This document shows, one piece after another, positions 16,165-25,004 of a DNA stretch of 35,436 nucleotides. The stretch lies in contig CAIVXG010000118.1 of the NCBI GenBank assembly GCA_903909815.1, forward strand, positions 1 to 35,436, in the 5' to 3' direction. A program made the position numbers and the translations under genes. The first letter of the stretch is position 1, and each line of letters begins with the position of its first letter. Source of the DNA: an uncultured beta proteobacterium. Lineage in GTDB: Bacteria > Pseudomonadota > Gammaproteobacteria > Burkholderiales > Burkholderiaceae_C. Under the pieces are notes generated by a model that saw only the letters and a program-made list of their open reading frames with translations, was not told where the DNA came from and ran no database searches.

Positions 16165-17385
16165 CTATTGTTCCTGCGCCTGAAAACCCGCGCTGTGCAA
16201 GGCACCCAGTACGTCGGCGATGTGGTCTTTGCCGCGGGTCTGCAGCACCAGTTCGATCTCCACGTTCTGCACCGCCAGCGAGGTGAAGGCGCGCTGGTGG
16301 TGCACCTCTTCGATATTGGCGCCGGCGTCGGCCACGGTGGCGGTGATGTGCGCAAGCGACCCCGGCACGTCGCGCGCGCTCACGCGGACCCGCGCCAGAC
16401 GTCCGGCGCGCACCATGCCGCGCTCGATGATCGCGGCCAGCAGCAGCGGGTCGATGTTGCCGCCACTGAGCACCAGTCCCACACGTTTGCCGCGAAAGCG
16501 CTCGGGGTATTTCAACAGGGCCGCCAGGCCGGCCGCGCCCGCACCTTCGACCAGGGTCTTCTCAATCTCCAGCAGCATCAGGCAGGCTTGTTCGATGTCT
16601 CCTTCATCCACGAGCAACAGGTCGTCCACGCGCTGCGCGATCACGGCCTGCGTCAACGTGCCGGGTCGGCCCACCGCGATGCCTTCGGCGATGCTGCTGT
16701 TGCCCTGAGCGTGATGAGTGCCCTTGATGGCGTTGAACATGGCGGGAAAGCGCGAGGTCTGCACGCCGACGACTTCGATGCCGGGTTGCAGCGTCTTGGC
16801 CGCAGTGGCGATACCGGCAATCAAACCACCGCCGCCGACCGACACCAGGAGGCAGTCCAGATCCGGCACGTCGTGCAGCATTTCCAGGGCCACCGTGCCT
16901 TGCCCCGCCATCACATCGGCGTCGTCATAAGGGTGAACGAACCGCAATCCCTGCTCCTGCGCCAGCGTCAGGGCGTGTGAGCGCGCTTCGTCCAGCGTCT
17001 GGCCTTTCAGAACCACCTCGGCACCAAAGCTGCGCGTGCGCTCGATCTTCACGCCAGGAGTGAACAAGGGCATGACGATCACAGCGCGCAGACCCAAGCG
17101 CTGAGCATGGTAAGCCACACCTTGGGCGTGGTTGCCCGCGCTCATGGCGATCACACCGCGCTCGGCTCGAGCGTGGGCAGCGTGCGCGTCGGCTTGGACC
17201 AGCCGCATCAGCTTGTTGCAGGCCCCACGCTCCTTGAAGGATGCGGTGAACTGAAGATTTTCGAATTTGAGAAAGACCTGGGCGCCGGTGATCTGTGACA
17301 AGGTCTTGGATTCGACACAGGGCGTGTGCAGCACCTGCCCGCGCAGTCGAGCCGCGGCCTGCTGGATGTCGGTAAGTGTGATCAT
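16165..17385 (-). CDS. ilvA: Threonine ammonia-lyase with C-terminal ACT domain
   Basis: This PLP enzyme deaminates threonine to 2-oxobutanoate, the first step towards isoleucine. The 406-residue product has the PLP lysine K51 in TASFKERGA, the SAGNHAQGV substrate loop, the glycine-rich phosphate-binding SVGGGGLIAG (182-191) and a later SGGNID segment. A single ACT domain follows (about 330-406), with RVSARDVPGSLAHI, which separates it from the 500-residue biosynthetic IlvA with two ACT-like domains. The short type may be biosynthetic or degradative. It starts 30 bases after the flhC stop codon and may be cotranscribed with flhDC, an unusual neighbour since motAB is common at this place. Confidence 0.92.
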   Translation of the reverse strand: MITLTDIQQAAARLRGQVLHTPCVESKTLSQITGAQVFLKFENLQFTASFKERGACNKLMRLVQADAHAAHARAERGVIAMSAGNHAQGVAYHAQRLGLRAVIVMPLFTPGVKIERTRSFGAEVVLKGQTLDEARSHALTLAQEQGLRFVHPYDDADVMAGQGTVALEMLHDVPDLDCLLVSVGGGGLIAGIATAAKTLQPGIEVVGVQTSRFPAMFNAIKGTHHAQGNSSIAEGIAVGRPGTLTQAVIAQRVDDLLLVDEGDIEQACLMLLEIEKTLVEGAGAAGLAALLKYPERFRGKRVGLVLSGGNIDPLLLAAIIERGMVRAGRLARVRVSARDVPGSLAHITATVADAGANIEEVHHQRAFTSLAVQNVEIELVLQTRGKDHIADVLGALHSAGFQAQEQ

Positions 17386-17415
17386 GGGCAGATTGTGCCC
17401 ATGATTGTCACCGCC

Positions 17416-18000
17416 TCAGTGCAGGCGCAGACCGCCGACGCTTTTGCCCTTGCCCGCGCGTGCCGGCGGGTTGCACAGACCGCAGACGAAGTAGCGGGCG
17501 TTCTCGTAGGGCTCGGTCACATAATGGCCGTGGCACTGAGAGCACGTGGTCATGGTCAGCATGTGGGCGTCGACAAATTTCACCAGTCGCCAGCCGCGCG
17601 TAAAGGAGAGCAAAGGTTCGACCTCGGTCGCGATCACCTGCTCGCTATACAAGCGGTAGGCCTTGATCAGCATGTCGATGTCATCGCCGGCGCTGCTCTT
17701 GGACAGGTACTCGTAAATGTTCAGGAAGAGCGACGAGTGAATGTTTTCCTGCCATGTCAGGAACCAGTCGGTGGAAAACGGCAACTGGCCTTTCGAAGGA
17801 GATCGTCCCGCCACTTCCTTGTACAGGCGCAACAGACGCTCATAGGAAAGCGTGGTTTCCGATTCAAGCACCTGCAGGCGCGCGCCCAGGTCGATCAGCG
17901 TCACGGCACGCTCGATTTCGCGCGACTCATTCACGATGCTTTTGTGAGCCACGGCGGGCTTCTTGGGAACGATGGGGGTAGTCATGATCGGGGCGTTCAT
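17416..18000 (-). CDS. flhC: Flagellar master regulator subunit FlhC
   Basis: FlhC joins FlhD in the heterohexamer that activates class II flagellar genes. The 194-residue product has the conserved helical body, with SREIERAVTLIDLGARLQVL (26-45), and the zinc site of four cysteines, C153/C156 in CSQC and C173/C176 in CGLC, needed for DNA binding. ATG 17998-18000 shares one base with the flhD stop codon (TAATG on the minus strand), a translational-coupling arrangement. An upstream in-frame start at 18135 would run inside flhD and is rejected. The targets fliC, fliD and fliST lie about 14 kb away in this window. Confidence 0.96.
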   Translation of the reverse strand: MNAPIMTTPIVPKKPAVAHKSIVNESREIERAVTLIDLGARLQVLESETTLSYERLLRLYKEVAGRSPSKGQLPFSTDWFLTWQENIHSSLFLNIYEYLSKSSAGDDIDMLIKAYRLYSEQVIATEVEPLLSFTRGWRLVKFVDAHMLTMTTCSQCHGHYVTEPYENARYFVCGLCNPPARAGKGKSVGGLRLH

Positions 18001-18326
18001 TACAGAATCTCCGCCACACGCCCGGCCATCAGAATGCTGGCGTGCAGCCGGCTTGTGGCCTCGTTGTCCACCTTGCGGATGTTCTGGTTCGTGAGCAGAC
18101 TCCACACCAGATCGTCGTCCACACGGAACCGGCACAGCAGCATATTGCCGGCGGCCAGCTTGAGCACCTGGGCGCTGGACAAGGTGGCCAGCATGTCGGC
18201 AGCTTCTTCGCTCATGCCAAGACGGAACATTGCCTCGACCTTGTCCTTGCGAATCAGTTTTTGCGCAAGCATGAGATAAGTCAGGTTGACTTCGCGGATC
18301 TCTGCCAGATTCATTTCGTCGCTCAT
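18000..18326 (-). CDS. flhD: Flagellar master regulator subunit FlhD
   Basis: The 108-residue product is a typical FlhD: ILEEI-like LAEIREVNLTYLMLAQKLIRKDK, then AMFRLGMSEEAADMLATLSSAQVLKLA and LLCRFRVDDDLVWSLLTN. FlhD has no strong DNA binding alone and works with FlhC. ATG 18326 is preferred to the in-frame ATG at 18341 because AAAGAG lies before it at a suitable distance. The frame is open much further upstream (to 18653), but that part has no conserved sequence. About 290 bases separate it from recQ, giving room for a regulated promoter and a structured leader. Confidence 0.96.
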   Translation of the reverse strand: MSDEMNLAEIREVNLTYLMLAQKLIRKDKVEAMFRLGMSEEAADMLATLSSAQVLKLAAGNMLLCRFRVDDDLVWSLLTNQNIRKVDNEATSRLHASILMAGRVAEIL

Positions 18327-18348
18327 GATGTTCTCTTTCATCGGTTGG

Positions 18349-18384
18349 GGACAGGGCTTTCCGCTTTGCGGCGGCGGACTGTCC
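18349..18384 (-). promoter_or_regulatory. Hairpin in the flhDC leader
   Basis: On the minus strand GGACAG and CTGTCC (outer arms, 18379-18384 and 18349-18354) enclose TCCGC and GCGGA. The hairpin ends about 22 bases upstream of the flhD start codon. It could affect mRNA stability or be a target for post-transcriptional control of flhDC, which is common in other bacteria. No direct evidence for a function is visible. Confidence 0.45.
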
Positions 18385-18516
18385 CGCAAGGTTTTCTTAC
18401 ATTGCAGCAGGTGGTCGGTACGGGATGCTTGACCTGCCTGATGCGCTGAAATGGATTGTGAAACCAAGCCATTTTTAATGAAGTCGTCCAAACGATCTGT
18501 CCCGTGTCGGGCGATT

Positions 18517-18546
18517 AAAGTACCTGTGTAAGACGATTCCTGACAA
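18517..18546 (-). promoter_or_regulatory. Weak candidate sigma-70 promoter for flhDC
   Basis: On the minus strand TTGTCA (18541-18546) is followed after 18 bases by TACTTT (18517-18522). The match is modest and the spacing is one base long. It is the best-placed candidate seen in the gap between recQ and flhD. Confidence 0.25.
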
Positions 18547-18615
18547 GGCCTGTCCGTTACCCGACGGTAAAGGCTTGTTTCCGTTGCGCAAAGTCCGGTA
18601 AGCGCGGGTATCGAA

Positions 18616-20538
18616 TCAGCGGCTGGAGCTGACGCGCAACACCTCGTCCCCATAAGCCTGGAGTTTCTTCGCTCCCATGCCGCTGATGCCCTGCAAGTCG
18701 TTCAGGCTGCGCGGGTCGCGCTGCGCAATCGCCGCCAGTGTGGCATCGTGAAAGATCACATAGGCCGGCAGGTTGTGCTCGCGCGCCACCTCCCCGCGCC
18801 AGGCCTTGAGTCGGGCGTAGCGTTCCTGGGCCGGTTCGTCCAGACTGATGGGTGCAGGTTTGGCGTTGTCCCCGGTGCGCGTGCTCGCGGCCTTGCCGGC
18901 GCGACCGGCGCGCGTGCTGTCGCCCAGCACCGATTCACGCAGGCGCACGCTCACTTCGCCCTTGAGTACGGCGCGCGAGGCGCTGGTGAGTTGCAGGGTA
19001 TTGAAGGCTTGACCGTCCACTGCGACAGCGCCGATCGCGATCAACTGGCGCAGCACGCCGCGCAACTGCAATTCGCTGTAGGCGGCGCCCAGGCCGAAGG
19101 TGCTCAAGGCTTCGTGGCCGAACTGGGCCACCTTCTCCGTGCGTTTGCCGCGCACGATGTCCATGATGTGACCCGCGCCAAAGCTGATGCCGGTGCCCTG
19201 CTGCACGCGGTAGATCGTGCTCAGCAGCTTGCGCGCGGCATCGGTGCCATCCCAGACCGCAGGCGGCATCAGGCAGTTGTCGCAATTGCCGCAGAAGTAG
19301 CCGCTGCCTTCGCTCTCGGGCGCAGCATCGACTGCGTTGCGCTCGCGGGCGAGCAATTCTTCTCCGAAGTAGGACAACAGGCGCCCGCGGCGGCAGTCGG
19401 TGGCTTCGGCCAGGCCCAGCAAGGCGTCGAGCTTGCCGCGCATGACCTGCTTGAAATCGTCGCCCGCAGGGCTCTCGTCGATCATGCGGCGCTGGTTCAC
19501 CACGTCTTGCAAACCGTAGCCCATCCAGGCGTTAGCGGCCAGGCCATCGCGCCCTGCACGCCCCGTTTCCTGGTAGTAGCCTTCGATGTTCTTGGGCATG
19601 TCCAGGTGCGCCACAAAGCGCACGTCGGGCTTGTCGATACCCATGCCGAAGGCGATGGTTGCCACCATCACGATGCCGTCGCTGCGCAGAAATTTGTCCT
19701 GGTTCGCCTGTCTGACTTTCGCGTCCAGACCGGCGTGATACGGCAGAGCGCTGATGCCGGCGATGCAAAGCTTTTGCGCGATATCCTCCACCTTCTTGCG
19801 CGACTGGCAATAGACGATGCCGGCGTCGCCCTCGTGCTCACGCTGGATGAAACGCAGCAACTGCTGCGTGGCTTCCTTCTTCTCCACAATGGTGTAGCGG
19901 ATGTTGGGGCGATCGAAGCTGCTGACGAACTGACGTGCATCCTCCAGCTGCAGCCGCTCCACGATGTCAGCGCGGGTGAGCGCGTCCGCCGTCGCTGTGA
20001 GCGCCAGGCGCGGCACGCCGGGGTAGCGCTCGTGCAGCACCGTGAGCGCGCGGTATTCGGGCCGGAAGTCGTGACCCCATTGGCTCACGCAGTGCGCTTC
20101 GTCGATGGCAAACAGGCTCAGCAGGCCGCGTTCTTGCAGGCTGTCAAGCTGCGCCAGAAAGCGCGGCGTGGTGACGCGTTCGGGCGCGGCGTACAAGAGC
20201 GTGATATCGCCGCGCAGCAGGCGCCGTTCCAACGCGCTGGCCTCGTCAAAACTCAGGGTCGAGTTCAGGAACGCGGCGTCCACACCGGCTTCGTGCAACG
20301 CGCCCACCTGGTCGTGCATCAGCGCGATCAACGGCGAGACCACGATCGCCACGCCCAGGCCGGCGCGCTGGCGCGCAATCGCCGGGATCTGGTAGCACAG
20401 CGACTTGCCGCCGCCCGTGGGCATGAGCACCAGCGCGTCGCCACCAGCCACCACATGCGCGATGATGTCCTGCTGCGGCCCGCGAAACTGAGCGTAGCCA
20501 AAGACCTCTTGAAGTATCTCGCGCCCGGGCTGGGTCAT
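18616..20538 (-). CDS. recQ: ATP-dependent DNA helicase RecQ
   Basis: RecQ unwinds DNA 3' to 5' in recombination and fork repair. The 640-residue product has the full bacterial set: Walker A MPTGGGKS (39-46), DEAH (146-149) within FAIDEAHCVSQWGHDFRP, the second lobe with MATIAFGMGIDKPDVRFV-type and QETGRAGRDG motifs, the zinc-binding cysteines including CGNCDNC, a winged-helix RQC region and a C-terminal HRDC domain (about 560-640, ending near LNDLQGISGMGAKKLQAYGDEVL). ATG 20538 matches the family start MTQPGREILQEVFGY. An in-frame ATG at 20700 would translate dispersed repeat copy 5 and is rejected. Confidence 0.96.
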   Translation of the reverse strand: MTQPGREILQEVFGYAQFRGPQQDIIAHVVAGGDALVLMPTGGGKSLCYQIPAIARQRAGLGVAIVVSPLIALMHDQVGALHEAGVDAAFLNSTLSFDEASALERRLLRGDITLLYAAPERVTTPRFLAQLDSLQERGLLSLFAIDEAHCVSQWGHDFRPEYRALTVLHERYPGVPRLALTATADALTRADIVERLQLEDARQFVSSFDRPNIRYTIVEKKEATQQLLRFIQREHEGDAGIVYCQSRKKVEDIAQKLCIAGISALPYHAGLDAKVRQANQDKFLRSDGIVMVATIAFGMGIDKPDVRFVAHLDMPKNIEGYYQETGRAGRDGLAANAWMGYGLQDVVNQRRMIDESPAGDDFKQVMRGKLDALLGLAEATDCRRGRLLSYFGEELLARERNAVDAAPESEGSGYFCGNCDNCLMPPAVWDGTDAARKLLSTIYRVQQGTGISFGAGHIMDIVRGKRTEKVAQFGHEALSTFGLGAAYSELQLRGVLRQLIAIGAVAVDGQAFNTLQLTSASRAVLKGEVSVRLRESVLGDSTRAGRAGKAASTRTGDNAKPAPISLDEPAQERYARLKAWRGEVAREHNLPAYVIFHDATLAAIAQRDPRSLNDLQGISGMGAKKLQAYGDEVLRVSSSR

Positions 20539-20560
20539 GACAGATGTGCGGTTTTGGATT

Positions 20561-20645
20561 CGCCATTGCGAGCGCAGCGCGGCAATCCAGGCTGTTGGTA
20601 CGCTACCATGGATTGCCGCGTCGCTTGCGCTCCTCGCAACGACGG
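20561..20645. repeat. Dispersed palindromic repeat, copy 5
   Basis: About 85 bases between rlmL and recQ, starting CGCCATTGCGAGCGCAGCGCGGCAATCC and ending GGATTGCCGCG...CTCCTCGCAACGACG. The left half is almost identical to that of copy 3. It fills nearly the whole 115-base gap and starts 23 bases before the recQ start codon. Confidence 0.88.
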
Positions 20646-20653
20646 TCGGATGT

Positions 20654-21871
20654 TCATGTCGGCTTGGTGCGCTCGCGGGCGGAACCGGCAACCATGTCAA
20701 AGCGGAACAAGCGGCATTCGATCGGGCCGTTCCACATCGGCACGCGGCGCGACTCCTTCAGACGCATGCGGCTGGGTAACTTCAGATCCGGCGTCAGCAC
20801 CCAGGCGGTCCAGCCGGCGTAGTTCTTCTTCCAGTGCGTGGCCAGTTGCGGGAAGAAGTCGCCGCCGTCGTCGGTGCGCGCACTTTCACGCCCCGCGCTG
20901 CGAGCGCTCGCTCCAGCCACCCCCGCCACTTCGATGCGTTCACCGTAGGGCGGGTTCAGCAGCATCACGCCGCTGGCGGCTGGCGGCATGCGCTGCAGGG
21001 CGTCGCCGCCGCGCAATTGCACCACGTGCGCCACGCCCGCGCGCTGGGCGTTGCGCTCGGCGAAATCGACCATGCGGTGCGCCACGTCGCTGCCAAATAT
21101 GTCGGCTGCGGGTTCGTGCTCGGCACCACGTGCTTGCTGCAGGATGCCGTCCCAGACATGGGCTTGGAACGGCAATTGCTTCTCGAACGCGAAGCGGCGC
21201 AGCGTTCCCGGCGCGATGTTGCAGGCGATCTGCGCGGCCTCGATCGCAATCGTGCCGCTGCCGCAGCAGGGGTCGTACAGCGGCGTCTTGGCGTCCCAGC
21301 CGCTGGCGGCGATCATGGCCGCTGCCAGCGTTTCCTTCAGCGGCGCTTCGCCCTTGTCTTCGCGCCAGCCGCGCTTGAACAGGGGCTCACCCGAAGTGTC
21401 CATGTAGAGCGTGACGTGATCGGTGGTGAGGTGGGCGTAGATGCGGATGTCGGGCCACTGCGTGTTCACGTCCGGACGCACGCCACCCTTTGCGCGAAAG
21501 CGGTCGGCCACGGCGTCCTTGATCTTGAGCGCCGCAAAATTCAGGCTCGTGAGCGGGCTGTGCTGCGCTGTGACTTCGACCTTGAAGGTTTGCTTCGGCG
21601 TAAACCAGATTTCCCAGGCGACGCTGCTGGCGGCCTCGTACAGGTCACGTTCATTGCGGTACTCGCCGTAGTGCAACTGCACCAGCACGCGCTGCGCCAG
21701 GCGGCTGTGAAGATTCAGGCGCATGGCGTCGCGCCACGAGGCCTGCACCAGCACGCCGCCACGCAGCGTTTGCAGTGCAGGGCCGCTGATTTGCGTGATC
21801 TCGTGCACTTCCTGCGCGAGGTAGTCTTCCACGCCGGCGGCGCAGGGCAAAAAAAGCTGGAGCTGGTTCAC
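20654..21871 (-). CDS. rlmL: THUMP-domain class I SAM-dependent RNA methyltransferase (RlmL-type)
   Basis: A 405-residue methyltransferase of the family that modifies guanine N2 in 23S rRNA (G2445 in E. coli RlmL). The N-terminal part (about 1-160) contains a ferredoxin-like and THUMP region that binds RNA. The catalytic domain has the SAM-binding motif LYDPCCGSGTIAIEAA (198-213) and the N2-guanine motif NPPYGER (306-312). It lacks the C-terminal RlmK domain of the fused E. coli protein, so the symbol stands for the type. Such proteins are often wrongly named N6-adenine DNA methylases. The start codon is GTG (21871-21869). It follows rpoN by 24 bases and probably shares its transcript. Confidence 0.88.
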   Translation of the reverse strand: MNQLQLFLPCAAGVEDYLAQEVHEITQISGPALQTLRGGVLVQASWRDAMRLNLHSRLAQRVLVQLHYGEYRNERDLYEAASSVAWEIWFTPKQTFKVEVTAQHSPLTSLNFAALKIKDAVADRFRAKGGVRPDVNTQWPDIRIYAHLTTDHVTLYMDTSGEPLFKRGWREDKGEAPLKETLAAAMIAASGWDAKTPLYDPCCGSGTIAIEAAQIACNIAPGTLRRFAFEKQLPFQAHVWDGILQQARGAEHEPAADIFGSDVAHRMVDFAERNAQRAGVAHVVQLRGGDALQRMPPAASGVMLLNPPYGERIEVAGVAGASARSAGRESARTDDGGDFFPQLATHWKKNYAGWTAWVLTPDLKLPSRMRLKESRRVPMWNGPIECRLFRFDMVAGSARERTKPT

Positions 21872-21895
21872 GGAGTTCTTTCGATCGGTCGGCGT

Positions 21896-23482
21896 TTATT
21901 GCAGGGCACGACGCAGGTTGGTGGGGGCGATTTTGAGCGCTTCCCTGTATTTGGCGACGGTACGGCGCGCGCAGTCGATGCCCTGCTCCTTGAGCATCTC
22001 CGACATCTGGCTGTCGCTCAGGGGCTTTTTCAAATCCTCCGCTGCCACGAACTGTTTGATCAACGCGCGCACGGCGGTACTGGAGGCATTGCCTCCGGTC
22101 TCTGTGCCCAGACCCGATCCGAAGAAGTACTTGAGCTCGAACGTGCCCATGGGCGTGGCCATGTACTTGGCCGTCGTGACACGGCTGATGGTGGATTCGT
22201 GCAGTCCCAGTTCGTCGGCGATTTCACGCAGCACCAACGGGCGCATGGCGAGCTCACCGTGCACGAAGAAGCTCTTTTGCCGCTCCACGATCGCGTTGCT
22301 CACGCGCAGTATGGTGTCAAAGCGCTGCTGGATGTTCTTGATGAACCAGCGCGCCTCCTGCAGCCGCTGTGCCAGCGCCGCGTGGTTCGCCGCGTCGTTG
22401 CCGCCGCCCTTGTGCTGCCTGAGCGCGTTGGCGTAAATGTCGTGCACGCGCAGGCGCGGCATGACGTCGGTGTTGAGTTGCACCCGAAACTTCGGAGCTC
22501 CTGCGCCGGCGATGCGCGTGACAATGACATCGGGCAGGATCAGGTTGCGTTCCACGTCTACAAAACGACGCCCGGGCTTGGGCTCCAGGCGGGAGATCAG
22601 AGTCAAGGCATTGCGGATCACCGCATCGGGCTCACTCACCAGTTGCACCAGGCGACGCACATCGCGGCGCGCCAGCAGTTCCATGGGATGCGCGCAGACG
22701 CGCAGCGCCACCTCGCGCAGTTGCTGCTCTTCGGCGCTGCCTGTTCCCTGTGCCCGCAGTTGCAAGCGCAGGCACTCGCCCAGATCGCGCGCACCTACGC
22801 CCACGGGATCGAGCGACTGCAGCAGCTTGAGCGCCACCGAAAAGCGCTGCTCCAGGTCCTCGCACTGCTCCAGGTCGGAACCGGCCAGACTCCGTGCCAG
22901 CTCGTTTAGCGAGTCTTCCAGATAGCCGTCGTCGTTCAATGACTCGATCAGGAAGCGCAGTGCGGCCCGGTCGATTTCGCTCAGGCGCAGGCTCAGCGAT
23001 TGGCGCTGCAGATAGGCGCTCAGGCTCTCCTGGTTGCGCGCCAGTTCGGTGGCGTTGAACCCGTCGTCGCTCTCCAGGTTGTTCTTGCGCGCCGTCGCGT
23101 CGCCGCCCCATTCATTGTCGTCCGGGCTCACATCGCTGCTGCCGTCACCGTCCCAACTGGGTTCGGCAGCGGCGTCAAATGACGATTCTTCCGGTTCGTT
23201 GGCGTCAGCGACCCGCTTTTCGGTCGCGAACTCAGGGGCTGCATTGAATACGTGTTCAGATTCAACGTCTTCGGTGCGCACCGGTGTGTCGGCCTGAGTC
23301 AGCCCGAATTCCTCGCGCGCCACCTCGTCCAGATTGACTTCCAGAAACGGGTTGTCGTCCAGCATTTGGCCAACTTCCTGGCTCAGCTCCAGCGTGGAGA
23401 GTTGCAGCAAGCGAATCGATTGTTGCAACTGTGGCGTGAGCGCCAGGTGCTGCGAGACGCGCAGCGACAGCCCCTGCTTCAT
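21896..23482 (-). CDS. rpoN: RNA polymerase sigma-54 factor
   Basis: RpoN directs polymerase to -24/-12 promoters that need enhancer-binding ATPases. In this window it may link to flagellar and nitrogen or carbon regulation. The 528-residue product has the Gln- and Leu-rich region I (LRVSQHLALTPQLQQSIRLLQLS, 6-28), an acidic linker (about 60-150), the core-binding region and the C-terminal helix-turn-helix. It ends with the RpoN box ARRTVAKYRE (505-514), which contacts the -24 element. ATG 23482 matches the conserved start MKQGLSLRVSQ; an in-frame upstream start at 23518 has no support. It lies 55 bases after lptB in the conserved lptA-lptB-rpoN order. Confidence 0.97.
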   Translation of the reverse strand: MKQGLSLRVSQHLALTPQLQQSIRLLQLSTLELSQEVGQMLDDNPFLEVNLDEVAREEFGLTQADTPVRTEDVESEHVFNAAPEFATEKRVADANEPEESSFDAAAEPSWDGDGSSDVSPDDNEWGGDATARKNNLESDDGFNATELARNQESLSAYLQRQSLSLRLSEIDRAALRFLIESLNDDGYLEDSLNELARSLAGSDLEQCEDLEQRFSVALKLLQSLDPVGVGARDLGECLRLQLRAQGTGSAEEQQLREVALRVCAHPMELLARRDVRRLVQLVSEPDAVIRNALTLISRLEPKPGRRFVDVERNLILPDVIVTRIAGAGAPKFRVQLNTDVMPRLRVHDIYANALRQHKGGGNDAANHAALAQRLQEARWFIKNIQQRFDTILRVSNAIVERQKSFFVHGELAMRPLVLREIADELGLHESTISRVTTAKYMATPMGTFELKYFFGSGLGTETGGNASSTAVRALIKQFVAAEDLKKPLSDSQMSEMLKEQGIDCARRTVAKYREALKIAPTNLRRALQ

Positions 23483-23537
23483 GACGATCGCGCCGCCGGG
23501 CCGAACGGCAGTGTGCAACGCAGGGGGGCCAACATCA

Positions 23538-24317
23538 TTACATGCGGAAGTGCTCGCCCAGATAGACGCGTCGCACCTCGGCGTTGTTCACGATTTCGGA
23601 CGGCGTGCCCTGCGCCAGCACGCTGCCTTCGCTGATGATGAAGGCGTGATCGCAAATGCCCAGGGTCTCGCGCACGTTGTGGTCGGTGATGAGCACGCCG
23701 ATGCCGCGCGCTTTGAGGAAACCGATGGTGCGCTGGATCTCGATCACGGCGATCGGGTCGATGCCGGCGAAGGGCTCGTCCAGCAAGATAAAGCGCGGCT
23801 GGGTCGCCAGGGCGCGCGCGATCTCCACCCGCCGGCGCTCACCACCGGACAGGGCCAGGGCTGAGGACTTGCGCAAGTGGTCCACGCGCAGATCCACCAG
23901 CAAGGCGCTCAGGCGTTCTTCAATGGTCGCATCCGACAAAGGCCTGCCGGCTTCGTCATGTTGCAGTTCAAGCACGGCACGGACGTTTTGCTCGACGTTG
24001 AGCTTGCGAAAGATCGAGGCTTCCTGGGGCAGGTAACTCAAGCCCAAACGCGATCTGCGGTGGATCGGCATATGCGCCACGGACTGTCCATCGATAAAGA
24101 TGTCGCCCGCGTCCGCGCGCACCAGTCCCACGATCATGTAGAAAGACGTGGTCTTGCCTGCGCCGTTGGGTCCAAGCAGCCCGACGACTTCGCCCTTTTG
24201 CACTTCCAGGGATACGTCGCGCACCACCATGCGGCTGCCGTAGGATTTTTGCAGGTGCCTGGCCTCCAGGCGGCTGGTCGAGTCCGCTGCGCCACCACCC
24301 AGAGCCAGCACCGTCAC
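23538..24317 (-). CDS. lptB: LPS export ABC transporter ATPase LptB
   Basis: LptB is the cytoplasmic ATPase that with LptF and LptG extracts lipopolysaccharide from the inner membrane. The 259-residue product has Walker A GPNGAGKTT (49-57), the Q-loop region YLPQEASIFRKL typical of LptB, the signature LSGGERRRVEIARAL, Walker B FILLDEPFAGIDP and the switch His in ITDHNV. The start is GTG at 24317, which overlaps the lptA stop codon as GTGA, so translation is coupled. An N-terminal stretch of about 15 residues precedes the usual family start, so a slightly later start is possible. Confidence 0.95.
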   Translation of the reverse strand: MTVLALGGGAADSTSRLEARHLQKSYGSRMVVRDVSLEVQKGEVVGLLGPNGAGKTTSFYMIVGLVRADAGDIFIDGQSVAHMPIHRRSRLGLSYLPQEASIFRKLNVEQNVRAVLELQHDEAGRPLSDATIEERLSALLVDLRVDHLRKSSALALSGGERRRVEIARALATQPRFILLDEPFAGIDPIAVIEIQRTIGFLKARGIGVLITDHNVRETLGICDHAFIISEGSVLAQGTPSEIVNNAEVRRVYLGEHFRM

Positions 24318-24925
24318 TTCTTGTCCCCGCTCAGACTGGGGCTGCTGCGCAATGCGGGTGCGGGGGTGGCGTCATTGCCGCCGGGGGCATTTTTGGGTGA
24401 CAAGACGCCCTTGGCTTGTCCGCCTGCCGCGGCGCGACCCGCTGCTGCGGCTTTTCCGTCCATGGAGAAGACGTCGGCGTTGTTGTCGTAAGCGATGAGG
24501 GCACCGGTCAGCTTGTCGGTCACCACGGCGCCACGCAGGCGACGCAATTCGGCGTTGCCGATCAGCCGGACCTGGTTGGTTTGGCCGTTGTATTCGATGG
24601 CGTTGGCCTCGGCCTCGAAGTACTCATCGACGCCTTCGCGTTTTTGCCGGAAAAATGCCCGGTTTCCGGCCCGCGGAAGAACGGAAATGTGTTGATAGCC
24701 CTGCGCATCGTCACGTACTTCGGCATGCTCGCCGCGCACCACGATCGAGCCCTTGGTGATGGTCACATTGCCCGTCAGCACATGGCTTTGATTGAGTTCA
24801 TCAGAGCGCGCCTGATCTGTCAGGAACACCAGGTTCTTGTCGCGATCGGCCTTTTCAGCTAGGGCAACAGGCGCTATCAGGCAACAGGTGAGCCCTAGCA
24901 GGATCGAGGCGAGAGTGGTATTCAT
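24314..24925 (-). CDS. lptA: LPS transport periplasmic protein LptA
   Basis: LptA forms the periplasmic bridge that carries lipopolysaccharide to the outer membrane. The 203-residue product has a signal peptide (about 1-23, ending ALAE), then the OstA-type beta-jellyroll with LTDQARSDELNQSHVLTGNVTITKGSI-like repeats of short strands. Its C-terminal tail (from about 165) is rich in Ala, Gly, Pro and Ser and probably disordered. ATG 24925 gives the signal peptide; an upstream start at 24988 would spoil it. The gene lptC, which often precedes lptA, is not here: dsbA is the upstream neighbour. Confidence 0.92.
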   Translation of the reverse strand: MNTTLASILLGLTCCLIAPVALAEKADRDKNLVFLTDQARSDELNQSHVLTGNVTITKGSIVVRGEHAEVRDDAQGYQHISVLPRAGNRAFFRQKREGVDEYFEAEANAIEYNGQTNQVRLIGNAELRRLRGAVVTDKLTGALIAYDNNADVFSMDGKAAAAGRAAAGGQAKGVLSPKNAPGGNDATPAPALRSSPSLSGDKK

Positions 24926-25004
24926 AAGGGCATGATTCTTGCGTTTGATTGTAGCGAGGCATCCTGTGCCTCGCGTCCTCGCACGCAAAGAAAAAGCCCC
25001 CAGC

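Noticed and set aside
18748-21378. An 876-codon plus-strand open frame across recQ and rlmL
   Set aside because: It is antisense to two well-recognised genes, crosses a dispersed repeat and has no conserved motif. It is a product of high GC content.
20834-22909. A 691-codon plus-strand open frame across rlmL and rpoN
   Set aside because: Antisense shadow of two certain genes with no signature of its own.
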